Positions 25,356 to 37,247 of a stretch of DNA of 64,000 nt are shown here, one piece after another; the first letter of the stretch is position 1; every line of letters begins with the position of its first letter. The notes beneath the pieces were generated by a model. That model made no database searches, had not been told where the DNA came from, and saw only the letters and a program-made list of their open reading frames with translations. The translations under genes were made by a program, and so were the position numbers. This stretch comes from Ptiloglossa arizonensis (Eukaryota; Arthropoda; Insecta; Hymenoptera; Colletidae). The DNA is taken from the NCBI RefSeq assembly GCF_051014685.1, contig NC_135058.1, positions 9,922,811 to 9,986,810 of the forward strand. The letters are read 5' to 3'.

Positions 25356-27416
25356 AACCAGCCACGCGTTTAACATCCTCTGTGGTCCCCGTAGCCACCT
25401 GGACTCTCGAAGATCATCGGTTCCGGTGTCGGTAAGCCCCCGATGTTCCCCGAGTCGATGAGAACCCTGAACCGGGCGATCGACGTACGAACAGTCCCGT
25501 CGAACTATTTTATTAACGAGAGGGATCCAGTTCGCTGCACCCGCGGGAATCTCGACGAAAGGTATCGGCTCGGATGGTGGCTGAAAACGTGGACGGCCGC
25601 GATACGCCGGCTGCACGGTGAATAATTTAGGGGCGCAATTAAAAGGAACGACGCGCCTCTCCTACGACATTAACGTTCATTAATAAACCACGAATGGATG
25701 AGCGAAGAAGCGAGAAGTGGTTAGCGGTGGAAGAGGCGGTATCGCGAGAGCGAGAGGCGGCGTTTTCAATTAAAATGCCGACATCGCCGCATTGCAGCAG
25801 TCGGCGTCGGTCGGCGTCGGCGTCGGCGTCGCGCGTTATGTGCACGACGTTGGCCCACGCTCGCCGCGAAACCGACGACAGAGCCACGTTTATCCGCTTT
25901 CCCAGTCTTCGTCGCCGCGTCCTTTTGTCCGACGCCACCCCTGCACCCCTCTGTCTCTCTTTCTCTCTCTCTCTTTCACTCTGCCCCCTCCTCGCCCCCT
26001 TGGCTGGTCCGTATCCGTCGCCAGCCACTGTTTCTCCGCTTTTTATTACCGCCCTCGAACATTGTCCACGCGTACTTCGCTGCCTCCCCTTTCTTTTTAT
26101 CCGAACCACCTGAAGCTGGAGGATTCACCAGTGCAGCCCCCCTCGAGGTGGTGATTGCAGGGGAAACGACGTTGGAAACGACGTTGGATCTCTCTCGTCG
26201 TCGTTTACGCGAAAGAAACGCGAGAACCGGCTTGCCGAATCGCAATCTAGAAACCTATCCTCGAAGAGACATACGAGAAAGAACGATACGATGCTTTATT
26301 TGGAATTTTCCTTCGATTGTTTTCGAAACCTGTCCTCCGCGGGAATTTCAAGGGAAAATTCTGATTTCTTTTAAATCGTGGTAGCTTCGTTGTCCACGTC
26401 TCTTTATCTGAATGGATATGGCCTCCATGGCTGAAGGATTCGGTCCTTGTGTTTAAACGAAGGAAACGTTATGGTCTACGTGTATCTTTAAAAGTAAAAA
26501 ATTGAATTAAATACTTCACCCTTTTCTTTTTAACTACTCGGGTCTTTGCTCGAGAAATTGGAAATCAACCCTTTTCTATATATCTCTCGCAAAGCGAAAA
26601 GTCTAGGGTACCAAAGTATCTACGCACAGCCCTGACACGTAATTTTCCTTCCGTTTAATTCATACTCTGTGCACGCGAATACATTTCTACATACTTTTTA
26701 TCCTATTGTCTAATTTACACAGTAATTTACACAATTCGTATCTTCTAAATGTTTATTCCTTAAAATTGTTCAAATCATCGAGTATCCGAGCAAACGTTCC
26801 AACAGATACGAAACATTTTACGGTTTCCCATCCACCCACGAAGTCTCGTTAAAATCGATGCGTTACACCTCGTGCGATCTTCTTTCAGAGCGACTTTTCA
26901 GCCACGTCGTTTCATCCTGATCGTATTTAGACGTGGAACGGTCCAGATCTATCTCGTCGCGAGACGAGAAGCGTCAACGGAATCGGTGAAATGCAAAGTG
27001 GAATTCGTTGCGATTCGATATGCAACGACGATGTCCGGAGTCGATTAAACTTTTATCACCGTCGGACGAAAGTCGCGCGAGAATCTCGATCGCTGAATGC
27101 TTATTGCTGCTCCGGCTTGGCGAGCGTGTCCTCGTTTAACCGATGCTACCCGAGATCTCGAGAATAACGTCTTCTGATAGATTCACGATCGTCTCGTGGC
27201 TAAGGACGACGGTCACGAGTTCGAGTCACGTTCCAGCGGACGAGATTCTCGAATAACCCACATCCGCGCGTCCTTCGTCCAGTTTCCTTGAACCATTGTT
27301 GGCAATCGGAAATCTCGTTAAACGAAACTTCTCGGCGAAGTCTTCGATCGTGGATAATTCCCGCTTTCGAGATCGAGCGCCTCGTGTTTGTAGTTTCGGG
27401 CGTTTCTTTCTCGGTT
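25356..27416. other. CpG-rich then AT-rich, no secure exon
   Basis: Sequence at 25370-26170 is CpG-rich with GTCGGC repeats and CT tracts. A 127-codon minus-strand frame (25233-25616) runs from unique sequence into the tandem repeat, which argues against a gene. GAAACGACGTTGGAAACGAC (26163 on) is a 13-base direct duplication. GAGTTCGAGTC at 27219 looks like an isolated polymerase III B box. Confidence 0.4.
25801..25831. repeat. (TCGGCG)n repeat
   Basis: About five TCGGCG/TCGGTCGGCG units in a CpG-rich block. Confidence 0.85.
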
Positions 27417-27566
27417 GTAGATCAAAATCGCTACCAACCCCGCTTTCGAGCGAATCTGCTCTCTCGATCTCGAAAGCGTGTAGATAAAAATCGCTAGCAA
27501 CCCCCGCTTTCGAGATCGGGACGACCGATTCCCTCGAAAACGGGGTTGGTAGCGATCTTGATCTAC
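27417..27566. repeat. large inverted repeat, 34-bp arms
   Basis: The left arm (27417-27450) begins GTAGATCAAAATCGCTACCA and continues ACCCCGCTTTCGAG. The right arm (27533-27566) is its reverse complement with only two differences. Between the arms is a partial direct copy of the left arm (27479-27517: GTAGATAAAAATCGCTAGCA, then CCCCCGCTTTCGAGATC). The arm core CCCCGCTTTCGAG is the same as in the hairpins at 51981 and 52093. It behaves like a small foldback element. Confidence 0.85.
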
Positions 27567-30500
27567 TACTGAGAAAGAATCGCCTGAATCTATAAATACG
27601 AATCACTTTCGACGCTTTAACGAGGCGCGGAAGTTATTACTCGAAAACGAGAATTTTTTCAGAGCGATTAGAATCTTTGCAAAAGATTATTTTATTACTT
27701 GCCATTGGCTAGGATGACCGAACTGCAAATCTGAGCCATTACCATAAACGCAAACAACGAAAGGATGACTTTAATTAATTTTTGAAAAAGGTTATTTCAC
27801 TACTGACCATTGATTCTATTATATTCTTCGTCGATGCGCGCATTGTTTCGCAAATTGAATATTAAAGTATTCGCGATTGCCGCGATACGAAGCAATAATT
27901 GTTATCCATTATCTCGTTAGTTGTTCGTTACCCTGTGTGTATTTCGCGTGCGATAAAGTTCCGGGTGATCTTCGTTCGGGAACGAGCGCGGTTATTTTTC
28001 AAAATACTCCGACTCCGAATCTCCATTAACGGATGCGTAATGAATTTACGCTACATTTATCACTATTAATTTATGTTGCGTTTTAATCGTAACTCGTGTA
28101 TCGCAACATTAATCGACAGAGTTAAACGTAAAATCTACGACAGCGTGAATTTTCCATCGCGATTAATTTGTAGTAAAAAGCACCACCAACGGTGGTGGGG
28201 GAGAGCGATGGCGCGGGTGGGAGAGTGGTGAGGGGTGGGGGTGGGTGGTTGACATCGATTTTGGTTCCCCGCGCGGAAATCTAAAATTCCCGCGAGCGTT
28301 ATTCTTCTCGTTCGGATCGAACCGCGTGTTTTATATTCATGAAATCGGGCGGAAAAAATGATATCGATGCTTAAACGCTTGTTTGTCAATGACAACGCGG
28401 CAAATAACCGATCTATAACCCTGTCGCCAAGCTTCCCGACGATATGCGGTTTTATAGGAACGATTCGTTTCCACTCGCGGAGAGGGGAAAATACATTTTC
28501 TTTTACACCCGGCCATTTTCACAACGCCGGAACGTTGTATCCGGTTTTTGCATATTTACAACGCGATCCTCGCGCGCGAACAATTCGAACGAAATAACCG
28601 CGCCGGAAAATAACGCGAAACGTCTTCGTAAATAACAATCTTGGGCACGTTGCTCGAAGTGAACGACACCGGGACAATTATCGAGGGAAGAATCCGATCT
28701 ATAAACGAGGTAATCGAAGAATCTACTCGTATCTTAACTAAACGTTTAGAATCGAATAATTGATTCATTTTGTACAATTGACTATTTGTTTTTTACTTTA
28801 TATAAGACACTCTGAAATGATTTTTAACGATATACAATTCTAAATAAATTCTTGGAAATCTCGTGAATATAATAATTGGTGAAAAGTTGACGAAGAGTTA
28901 CATTTTCTCAATTATAGTAATCTTCAGTTGTTAATGAATGTCTATCCGTTTCGAATGAATCGCAAAACCGAAAAAGACGAACAATGATCCAAAATAATAA
29001 CAAAACTTGGACAGCCGGTGTTCGTACCTTGGTAACGAGGTTAAATTTGTGGTTGAATTAAATGGGACGCGTGTTTATCACGGCGATTTTTTGCTGTTAT
29101 TTTTCTGCGCCCTGATTCCACCTCTGAAGTAGCGCCCACATGTTGCAACGCACCGTGCACAGGTTTTATCTGTCCCTTCGATGCGTTTCACAATCGAAAT
29201 TTTCCAGTTATCTGAACAAACATAGACGGAGCAGCAATTTGGGTGGAAAGTTTCAACTCATCCCCTCGGTGTTTGCCTGCGCGAACCCCTGCAGATTATC
29301 GTTTATTTATATCGTTGCAAAATTATTTGCCTGGCCAAACACACAATTCCTCTGGAAGGTTAAAATTGAACGAACGACGTTCCAGTACTCTCTAATGCGG
29401 CAGTAATTCTTATTGACGCTAAAAACTCCGCGTTCGGTATCGCATTATTTCGATAACAATGCACACCGAATGCATCGCTACGTTGCAATAAGTTACGCGT
29501 CAAATGGCAATTTAATCTTTCGTCGATCGACCGGTGAAAATTATACAAGCGACGAAGACATCGACCGACGTTGTCGAGACATCCAAAATGGTCGATAACT
29601 ACGATTACTGGAACAAATAGAATTTCTTTTTTTTTTTTTTCCCTCCCCTCATTGTTCGCAACAGTGCTTCTTGACGTCACAGAAGAGGGAACAATGAATG
29701 TGGAAATTTTACCACGAATCTGTATTAGAAAGTAACTTTCTCATTAGTCACCACCTCGAAAAGTCTTTGGACATGGAACACGACGAACGAACAATGATAC
29801 TTCGTTCGTCACGTACGGTGTACAAATTTCTGCGAACCAAGAATGACATTTATCGACGACACATGGAAAATTTCAGGTGCATCGCTCTGAAGACTACAAA
29901 CTTGTGAGATTTCGACAACAATATTGGTACATTTTTTTCGAAAGAGAAACGTTAATAATAAAACAATGAAATTTTTTTTGTTTTACTTCTTTTTTTTATC
30001 TTTTCTCGTGCACGAGCACACTTAGGTTCCATTTTTGGGATAATTTTCTTAGGTTTTGAAGGGAATTTCTATCGATTACATCTGTGAAGTTTCATGTAGA
30101 TCTGTCGACTCGTACTATATTTATAATTGTTCAAAGTGTCATAGTATGTTTTTGCAATGGAAAAAACGACAAAACTTATTGAAGAACCTAGTATAAGTCG
30201 CTTCGGGTTCGCGTTGCGCGCGAGGGTCGATCAGGTGGTTAGGAACAAGGTATGAAAAAGAGTCGGATACTCGAAAGCCGTTCGACCAACGAGGATCGAG
30301 CGCGAAATCGAGTCTCGCGAAGAATCGGGGGCTCGTTGGTTCGCTCGTCGCGTTATCAAAGCTAATCCAATTTTCCGTGGAGTCGGTTCCCGTTATTAAG
30401 CCGCGTTCGCAACGCTTACGCGCGAACGATCGATGGCAGAGCACGCGATCGATCGACGAACTCGAGACTACGCGTCTGTCGTGTATACCACCCCTTTCGA

Positions 30501-32082
30501 CTTTTTAGAATCGTTCTCGATCGTTGGTTGGGCGGAAATCGTTTGGATTTTCCAAGAGTTTCACCGTTTTCGCGACGAAAAGAAATCGAAATTTGTTTTT
30601 CTAGAAAACGACGATTCGAAAGCTCGAGAATCATTTCGAACGAAATGTAAAAAAATGTGATAATAATAAAAATAGAATACCTGAGCAGTCTGTGTGCTGT
30701 CGGTCGAGCGTCGATTAGAATTCATTTTAGAATTAGAATTCTAAAAATTAGAATTAAAGATTACAATTAAACTCCAAAAAATGGTAAAGAAACATTTTTG
30801 TAATCTTCCATCGGGAAAGAAATTGAATGAAATTTTATCTGTTCGCAAGCTTGAATCAAATTTCACCTATTCTTGAATAATAGAAGGATTTCGAATTTTT
30901 ATTTATCATTTTAGAAAAGTATTTCTGAGAGAAAATATTGGTTTCTTTTAAATTGTCAAGGTGGTGCACCCTCCCCTCGAGTTAAACGTACACTTCGCGT
31001 ACGATTTCGCGACTCGGCGCTCGCGAGCTGCATGCTTCTCGATTGGAGAACGGAAGGCGACCATTGGCAAACTTTTCGCGGAAAGTTCGACGTTTTTCGT
31101 ACGAGCTGGTGTCGGTTTATTTCGGGAGAACGCGACAAGTTCCGAGCGAAGGCGAACGCTTTTTCTTGAGAACGAGTTCGGCGCGAGGTTTCGATACTGG
31201 AGATTTCTTGCTGGCGGATCTCGAAAAATCGCGAACAAATTTGGAAGGAAAATTAACGTTCTTAGTCGCGCAAAAAAAAATCGTACAGTGTGTTTCCTCA
31301 TTTTTTGGGATTTATTCGGTCTTATGAACCCGTTTAGCGTTGTTTCACACGTTTCCGTAGATTCGTTCGAACATTGCATGCGCGTCTTGTTTACCCATTT
31401 CACGCGTTTGTGTTTCGACGCGCGTCGAGTGTTTTTCAACCGAGATGAAAACAATTGGTCATGTGCCAAATTATATTCGAGGGATCGAAAGACTTTCGAA
31501 ACTGAAAAGATGTAAACAGAACGCGTATCGAACGAAAAGATCGCACAGAAGCTATTGGTCGTATTCGTGGGTGTTTCGCGTTAGATGGCGCCACAGGTAT
31601 CGTTACATTCCACGCATGCGTGATACATTCGTGTTCCACGTACTCTTCCGACTTCGCGTGAATTGCTCCAATTTTTCCAAACGCCATCACTATCGTCGAT
31701 CTACTCGTTATTTCGTTCCTTTTCCTTCCAGTTGTCGGTTACTTCGTCTAAAAATGTATCTGATATTTTATTAACAAAATTACACAATACACACACAAAT
31801 AAAACTTTAAATATCATTGTAAACAAATCAGAATCAAAGTGGACAAACATTGCGCCACCGTTTCGTTATTAAATTTGCAAAAATTCTCTCGTATCGACCG
31901 TCAAAGATTCTCACTTTGACAACTTCGTCGTTACGTACCCGAAATAATAATAAAAAAAAAACGAAAAAAAAAAAAAAATTCTCCGCGGTTGAAAAAGCTA
32001 AAAGGAAAATATTCTTCCGCTCGAGCGAAAAGACAAACGACGCACGATCGAAGGAACGAGGCGACAGTTGAAAATGTCAAAC
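27567..32082. other. non-coding, no gene seen
   Basis: AT-rich with CpG patches (28230-28640, 30180-30660, 30960-31450). The 173- and 184-codon frames at 30948-31515 oppose each other on the two strands over TCG/CGA-rich sequence; neither has a domain or splice support. CACGCATGCGTG at 31612 is a 12-base palindrome. Confidence 0.45.
28191..28250. other. G-rich tract, quadruplex-prone
   Basis: Repeated GGTGGTGGGGG, GGGTGGGAG and GGGGTGGGGGTGGGTGG give well over four G-runs on the + strand. Confidence 0.6.
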
Positions 32083-32143
32083 TCACGCGTACGTGACACC
32101 GGTCGCTAAACCACCGGCTCTCGGACTCACGTGTGCGTGACAG
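32083..32143. repeat. duplicated CACGYGTRCGTGAC palindromic unit
   Basis: TCACGCGTACGTGACACCGG (32083 on) is followed 37 bases later by the related TCACGTGTGCGTGACAGCGG (32128 on). Both contain CACGTG/CACGCG E-box-like palindromes. The first 23 bases (32083-32105) are identical to the minus strand of 61604-61626, so this is a dispersed element. Confidence 0.7.
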
Positions 32144-32392
32144 CGGCCGGCTACAACCGGGCAGCGCTCCGTTACGGTCACAGTTGTTCGGTATTTTGTC
32201 ACCGAAACGATGCATCCTTCGTGTGGCCGTCTCGCCTTGGCCGATAGAATCGTAACGCGGGAAAGAACGCGGCCGACTCGCGCGACGGGGGTATGAGAAT
32301 ATTTCGCGGCAAGTAGGCCGTAAGAAATCTTAATTAAAGCCTCTGGAAGGGTCCATCCAGGCCGTGTATTTTCGGGTGAACGCCGGCTGTGA

Positions 32393-32530
32393 ATGGCCCA
32401 GGGCGCCGACGCCGGATTCCAAGAGCAGAAGCCACCGATGAAGAAAGCGAGTGCACCGAACGCCAGTGAATTGGCTCGAACAGAGAAATCTATTCTGACC
32501 GCGGGATGCCGTGTGCTCGCGATACGCTAA
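32393..32530 (+). CDS. candidate small ORF, 45 residues
   Basis: A complete ATG-to-TAA frame too short for ordinary ORF listing. It begins MAQGADAGFQEQKPPMKKAS and ends CRVLAIR. Codons have a clear purine-first pattern (GCC GAC GCC, GAG, AAG, GCG AGT GCA, AAC GCC AGT GAA) and the block is less CGA/TCG-rich than its flanks, which suggests selection. There is no signal peptide, membrane segment or known motif. It may be a small secreted-free peptide, an alternative exon, or a conserved non-coding element that happens to be open. The opposite strand is also open for about 70 codons but has no suitable start. I do not recognise it. Confidence 0.25.
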   Translation: MAQGADAGFQEQKPPMKKASAPNASELARTEKSILTAGCRVLAIR

Positions 32531-34392
32531 TATAGTATGCTTCGCAAGAAGCTAAGAATGGCATGAGGAGGACCGCCATCGGTTTCCCGTTGTTCGTTTT
32601 TTGGCCACGCGCTCGCGTGTTCACCGCGTTCGCGTTCACGTTCGCGTTCACGGGCGTGCGGGCTCGCGATGCGATTCAATTCCGAGGTTATTTTCGCAGC
32701 CGGTGAAAGAACAAGTGTAAATAGCGTAAATAGAGTATTTATCAGCGAAACGACCGTCGAGCGACGTTTTTATTTCGAAGATTTTGGAGATTCAGCTTGC
32801 CGACCGATTTAGCCGGCCGAACATCACGGAGTGGGGGTTCACGTCCACGGAGTGGAACGTTCCACGTTTCGTCGAACCTTGTATCTTTCGATCGCCTCGC
32901 GACATTGTCTCGAAATTTCGACAAATTTTTCTCACCTACCGATTGAACGATTCGAACGGGTTCGATGAACAGCTCTCCGCTCCGTGAGACTGGTATCCTG
33001 AAGTTTCACACCCGTGAATATCGTTTCGCGGAATATCGGGACAATTTTTTTTTTTCTATTCTCGTGGGTTGGAGTTATACACGATGTGTTTTTTTCAATT
33101 TTTCGAACACTATTCCGGAGTCGATCGTAGACTAGAGAACCACGTGACAAGTTTACAGACACGTAAGTTGTATATTCGTTCACGAGGTGGAAGGAATTTT
33201 TTTTTGAAAATTACCAGGACACTTGTGTTTTTCTATTTTCTCGGAAGAGTGTACCAGCTGTCCCGTCAGGAGTTTATACAACGAATACAACCGAAAATAT
33301 ACGTTTGTGCAAATATACGTCCCGTTTGAACCTGTTTGCAAGCTACGCGTTACTCGATCACCGTTGTTCTTTTCAAAATCGATCACCTTGCCTCTCCAAA
33401 AAAACCTGTACAAGTTTCGTCATTGATCAGCCTCTCGACGATTGCTGTTGTCGAATAAGATATTTTTACAAACCGCGCTATTTCTTGCTCGAGAGATACA
33501 GTTCGCCATGATTTACGGTAAGAGAATCTCTGTTTACGAAATTTTTTGTATCCGGTAAACGTGGACAAACAGAACGCACGTCAGCATGGAACTTTCCTCG
33601 TGGTTTTCGAGGCGTGCAATCTTCCGAAGTGGGTCAGAAAATTACGGAACACCCTGTACACTTTAACGTAGGGAGAGGTTCCACGAGGACGCGTTCCGCG
33701 TAACTTGGCCTCTCGGCCCTCTTTTTCTAACTGTCTCGATGTCGCGAACCGAAGTTTTTTTTTTTTAACAACGAAAATATGTATCGTAAGCAAAGAGCGG
33801 ATTTCCGCGCACGGCGGCGCTGGTGGAACGTTGACACAACGCGCAGGAAGAATACGCGGGAGACAATGAAAATGGATGGCAAATTTTTTTACGAGCGCAC
33901 ACGTTGCACACGCACAGGTTGCACACGTTGCACACGATGCACACGCACGGGCGGCCGGTGTAGCGGTGTATTTAAAAGCGTGCTCTTCTATTAGAGGCGG
34001 AGATTCGAGTTCGTGTTTGGAGCGCTCGGGCGTTCGTAAGAGTAATGGAAAACTGCATAAAGCCGGATGCAGCCCGACGCAACGAAACAAAACGAAACAC
34101 GTTGGGGGGAAAAACGGCAACGCGCTGAAAATTTTGGCCAATGCACCGTGGAACGTATTTTGGGGTTAGTCGTCGTGACGGCAATTCGTTCCGAAACTCG
34201 CCCATTACACTGTTGTTTTTCTTTTATCGATCGTCCATCTTTGTTCCTGTCGTGCACCACTCCCACCAGACCGCTCTCTGTTTGTCCATTGTTGCGTAAT
34301 ACGGCCGATATTATTATTCCTGCGGAGGGTTACAAAGTTTCTTAACCTCTTCACGAGCACCAAGTTGGCTCGAACTTTGTACCGTTCCCGAG
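32531..34392. other. non-coding, no gene seen
   Basis: Holds (GTTCGC/GTTCAC)n at 32621-32655, a GCACACGTT repeat listed separately and an ACACCCTGTACA word at 33649. The 186-codon minus-strand frame at 33581-34141 depends on that repeat and on CpG-rich sequence. Confidence 0.45.
33896..33950. repeat. GCACACGTT 9-bp repeat
   Basis: Imperfect units GCACACGTT, GCACACGCA, GGTT, GCACACGTT, GCACACGAT and GCACACGCA follow one another for about 55 bases. Confidence 0.85.
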
Positions 34393-34439
34393 TATACAGG
34401 GTGTTGCCGAAACAACTGCCCGAACTCGAGGAATAACGC

Positions 34440-35225
34440 CTAAGGAGGTGAACGATCGTTTTCGGAGGTACACGGACCTCGAAAGTTGCTCACCAACGCG
34501 CAGAGAACATAGTTATCGCGCGAAATTGTGAATTACTCTTATTGCTCGAATCCGGGGACAGAGTAACAAACGAGTACTAAGTGGGCGTTGAATAATTCGA
34601 TTATTCCACGGATTGATTAAGCTCGAGGAGATCGTATTTAGAGAGTTACAAATCCGTGGACCGATTTTCTTTACAATATGTTGACGGAGAATCGCACGAG
34701 AATGGAATTATTATGTCATTACCTCGAAAGTTGCTCATCAACGCTCGGAGATCTCGAGTATCGTACAAACCTGAAAACCTTTCTTAGTAAGAACGACATT
34801 ATTATTTTATTCAGCTGCAATCTACGCGAACCTCGAAAGTTGTTCACCAACGTGAGAAGATCTCGGATATCGTACAAACCTGTAAACATTTCTTATCCTG
34901 CGAACTAGGAACGAAGTAAAAGTGACACTATTATTTCATTCAGCTGCAATCCACGCAAACCTCGAAAGTTGCTCAACGCGAAAGGATCTCAGGTATCGCG
35001 CGAACCTGTAAACGTTTCTTAACGAACCCGGGGACATAGTGATGGTAAATGGACACCGAATAAGTCGAAGGTAGACCGGATTAATCGAGTTCCGGGGTAT
35101 TAATTAGCTCGAGAGGTCCGTTTCACGGATTTGTAACCCCCGAAACACGATCCTTCGACGAGTAGGGCGGGTGAATCGCGCAAGAATAGCATTATTATTT
35201 CATTCCGCTGTAACCGGAAAACAGA
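34440..35225. repeat. degenerate tandem repeat, four or five copies
   Basis: CCTCGAAAGTTGCTCACCAA-like words occur at 34477, 34722, 34831 and 34960. Each is followed by GA.ATCTC...TATCG...AACCTG.AAAC.TTTCTTA and preceded by ATTATTTCATTC.GCTG. The GGGGACATAG and TCGAG spacers also recur. The array begins just after a TATACAGGGTG word at 34393. Confidence 0.75.
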
Positions 35226-36460
35226 ATTTTCTTTCCCTCGGATTATTCGCGACCAACGACCACAACGAGCACCCGGGTAAAAATAACCGAAGTACTTAAA
35301 CTTCATTCACGGGTTTTGTTCGCTGGTTCTACCGCAGAAGAAACCGGACGAAAGAAAAGCAGGATTTCGTAGATTCGCGGAACGAAACGCGGAACAGGTA
35401 AAGGAGAAGGCAGTGAAGAAAAAAGAAAGAAAAAAAAAAGGATAAAAAACACGCACAGAGGGGCAAAAAAAGAAGTAAATCCCCCGCTAGCGGGGGTAAA
35501 CTGAAAACCAAACCTTGGCAAAGCTCTCTATGCCCTTCCGTACGGTTCCATCTTTCTCAAAGACAGCTCCAGGATTCGTGTCAAGTGGCGGGAAAAATAT
35601 TTACAGGCCACACTCGCCCTAACCTTTGACCCTTTCGCTTTTAAATCGCGCATACGAAGAACCGTCACCTCGCGAGGGAAGAAGGAATCCTTGACACCGT
35701 GCAACCCAACCTTTAACTTATTTTTAAACCGTATTAAGCGCTCGCGTCGTCCTCTGTTTTCCCCGAGAATGTAGGCCGGGTCATTGTTCAAAAATCAGCC
35801 GAAATTACGGCGCAGGTGTGTACTCGCACGTGAACGGTTCAATTCGATCGCAGAACGGCTTCTTAACCCGTTTGGCGCCCGCGACGATTAATAGAAACGT
35901 GCCCTGTATGTATTACAGGGAGAAAGAAAGATCGGTCCTGGAAGGAGTCGCGACTCGTGTCGGGTCAGACGTTTCGGTAAGACTTCGCGAAGGCCTGGGG
36001 CTGAGAGAAAATCCACATTCCACCCAATTCGTGGTATCACATTCCCCTTGATCCAGGATTGCTTTTTCTTACTCCCCGCGCTACACGGAGCTTCTGACGG
36101 ATACAATTATTTACCTACGTTATGCACATTGCTTGTTCCAGCGGCGTATGTATGTATTTACGTTACAGAGGTGTAAAATTCGAACCATTTTACAAATGCA
36201 CTGCTCACGATACGACAAATTTCTTAAGAGATTAACCAGAAATCGAACTTTTTGACACGATTGATTAAAAATTTAGAAAGCTCAATACGCTTACACGGTG
36301 CGCATCGGATATACAGAATTCGACAAATTTTAGTTGTAAATATAGGTTTGGCGAGAATACGTACCAGTTTTTCATTCTTTATTCCGACAACTTTAATTAG
36401 GCTCGCGAGGACGCTACGACACTCCGTTAACGCCTCAAGGATTGGGCGTGGCACCAATTA
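35226..36460. other. non-coding, no gene seen
   Basis: A purine-rich AAAAGAAAGAAAAAAAAAGG tract lies near 35420. GTTTACCCCCGCTAGCGGGG (minus strand, near 35480-35505) is a short perfect inverted repeat CCCCCGCTAGCGGGGG. AGAAATCGAACTTTTTGACA at 36237 may be a stray copy of the next array's unit. Confidence 0.4.
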
Positions 36461-36812
36461 GAAATCGAGGTACTTTTCGATCGATAGAAACTACAAGTAG
36501 CCCACTTTTAAAGAATCGATCAGAAATCTAGGTACATTTTAATCGATAAAAATTACAAGTAGCCCACTTTTAAAGAATTGATCAGAAATCGAGGTACTTT
36601 TTCATCGATAGAAACTACAGGTAGTCTACTCTCGAGAAATCGATCAGAAATCAAGGCACATTTTAATCGATAGAAACTACAACCAGCTCACTTTCAAAGA
36701 ATTGATCAGAAATCGAGGTACATTTCAATCCATAGAAACTACAACTACCCCATTTTTAAAGAATTGATCAGAAATCGAGGTACTTCTTAACATATAGAAA
36801 CTACAGGTAACT
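36461..36812. repeat. tandem repeat, six copies, exact 62-bp period
   Basis: GAAATCGAGGTAC starts at 36461, 36523, 36585, 36647, 36709 and 36771, exactly 62 bases apart each time. The unit also has TTTTAATCGATAGAAACTAC, AAGTAGCCCACTTTTAAAGA and ATTGATCA. There are no insertions or deletions, only substitutions, over about 350 bases. Confidence 0.97.
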
Positions 36813-37150
36813 CTTATCTTTCGCTAACCGCAAGAGAGCCAACAGTCGAAGACCCTGCGAGAAATATTTCCCAAAGGGTCGAAGTCGGTGCAAGCACGAA
36901 ACGTCACGAAGCTTCGAGCGTACGTTCGAAACGGTCCAGAGCAGTGTATTCAAAAGACAGCGGCCATTAACGGATTCCACGAAAGCACCCCGAACGCCAC
37001 CAATGGCGGGCGTAACCCCTAACGCCTGGCTCTCGCCTCTACGGTTCTTCCATAAACCACCCCCGCGACTTGACACTCCGGGCACGTAGTATAATTCTTT
37101 ACTCTGCCGTCCCTCTACGCCTTCCCTCTCCATCCCCCATCCTCCCGTAG

Positions 37151-37247
37151 GATGCACGACTCTCCGGTCTCCAATATAACCAGCGGCGCGGCTAGCAACA
37201 CCACTGCCACCCCACGATCACCAGCACCCTCCACTCCTACCGTTAAG
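37151..37247 (+). CDS. candidate internal coding exon, Ser/Thr/Pro/Ala-rich
   Basis: A textbook 3' splice site precedes it: 45 bases of almost pure pyrimidine end CCATCCTCCCGTAG at 37150. The following frame reads MHDSPVSNITSGAASNTTAT and then RSPAPSTPTVK, with coding-like codons (CAC GAC TCT CCG GTC TCC AAT ATA ACC AGC GGC). The composition, rich in Ser, Thr, Pro, Ala and Asn, is typical of disordered linkers in transcription factors, RNA-binding proteins and channels, so no family can be named. The 3' end is less sure: AAG|GTTCTC at 37247 is a weak donor; the frame stays open to 37364, and a stronger GTACGT lies at 37309. The opposite strand is also open, but the splice signal favours this strand. 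Confidence 0.38.

Noticed and set aside
25233..25616. 127-codon minus-strand frame with a plausible acceptor before it
   Set aside because: It has no ATG start, continues into the three-copy tandem repeat, and the opposite strand is open too.
30948..31515. 173- and 184-codon frames facing each other
   Set aside because: Mirror-image openness caused by TCG/CGA-rich sequence; no domain in either.
32393..32640. EGF-like ending (CSSQFTGVRC) read on the minus strand
   Set aside because: The preceding cysteines of an EGF domain are missing and a stop lies just upstream.
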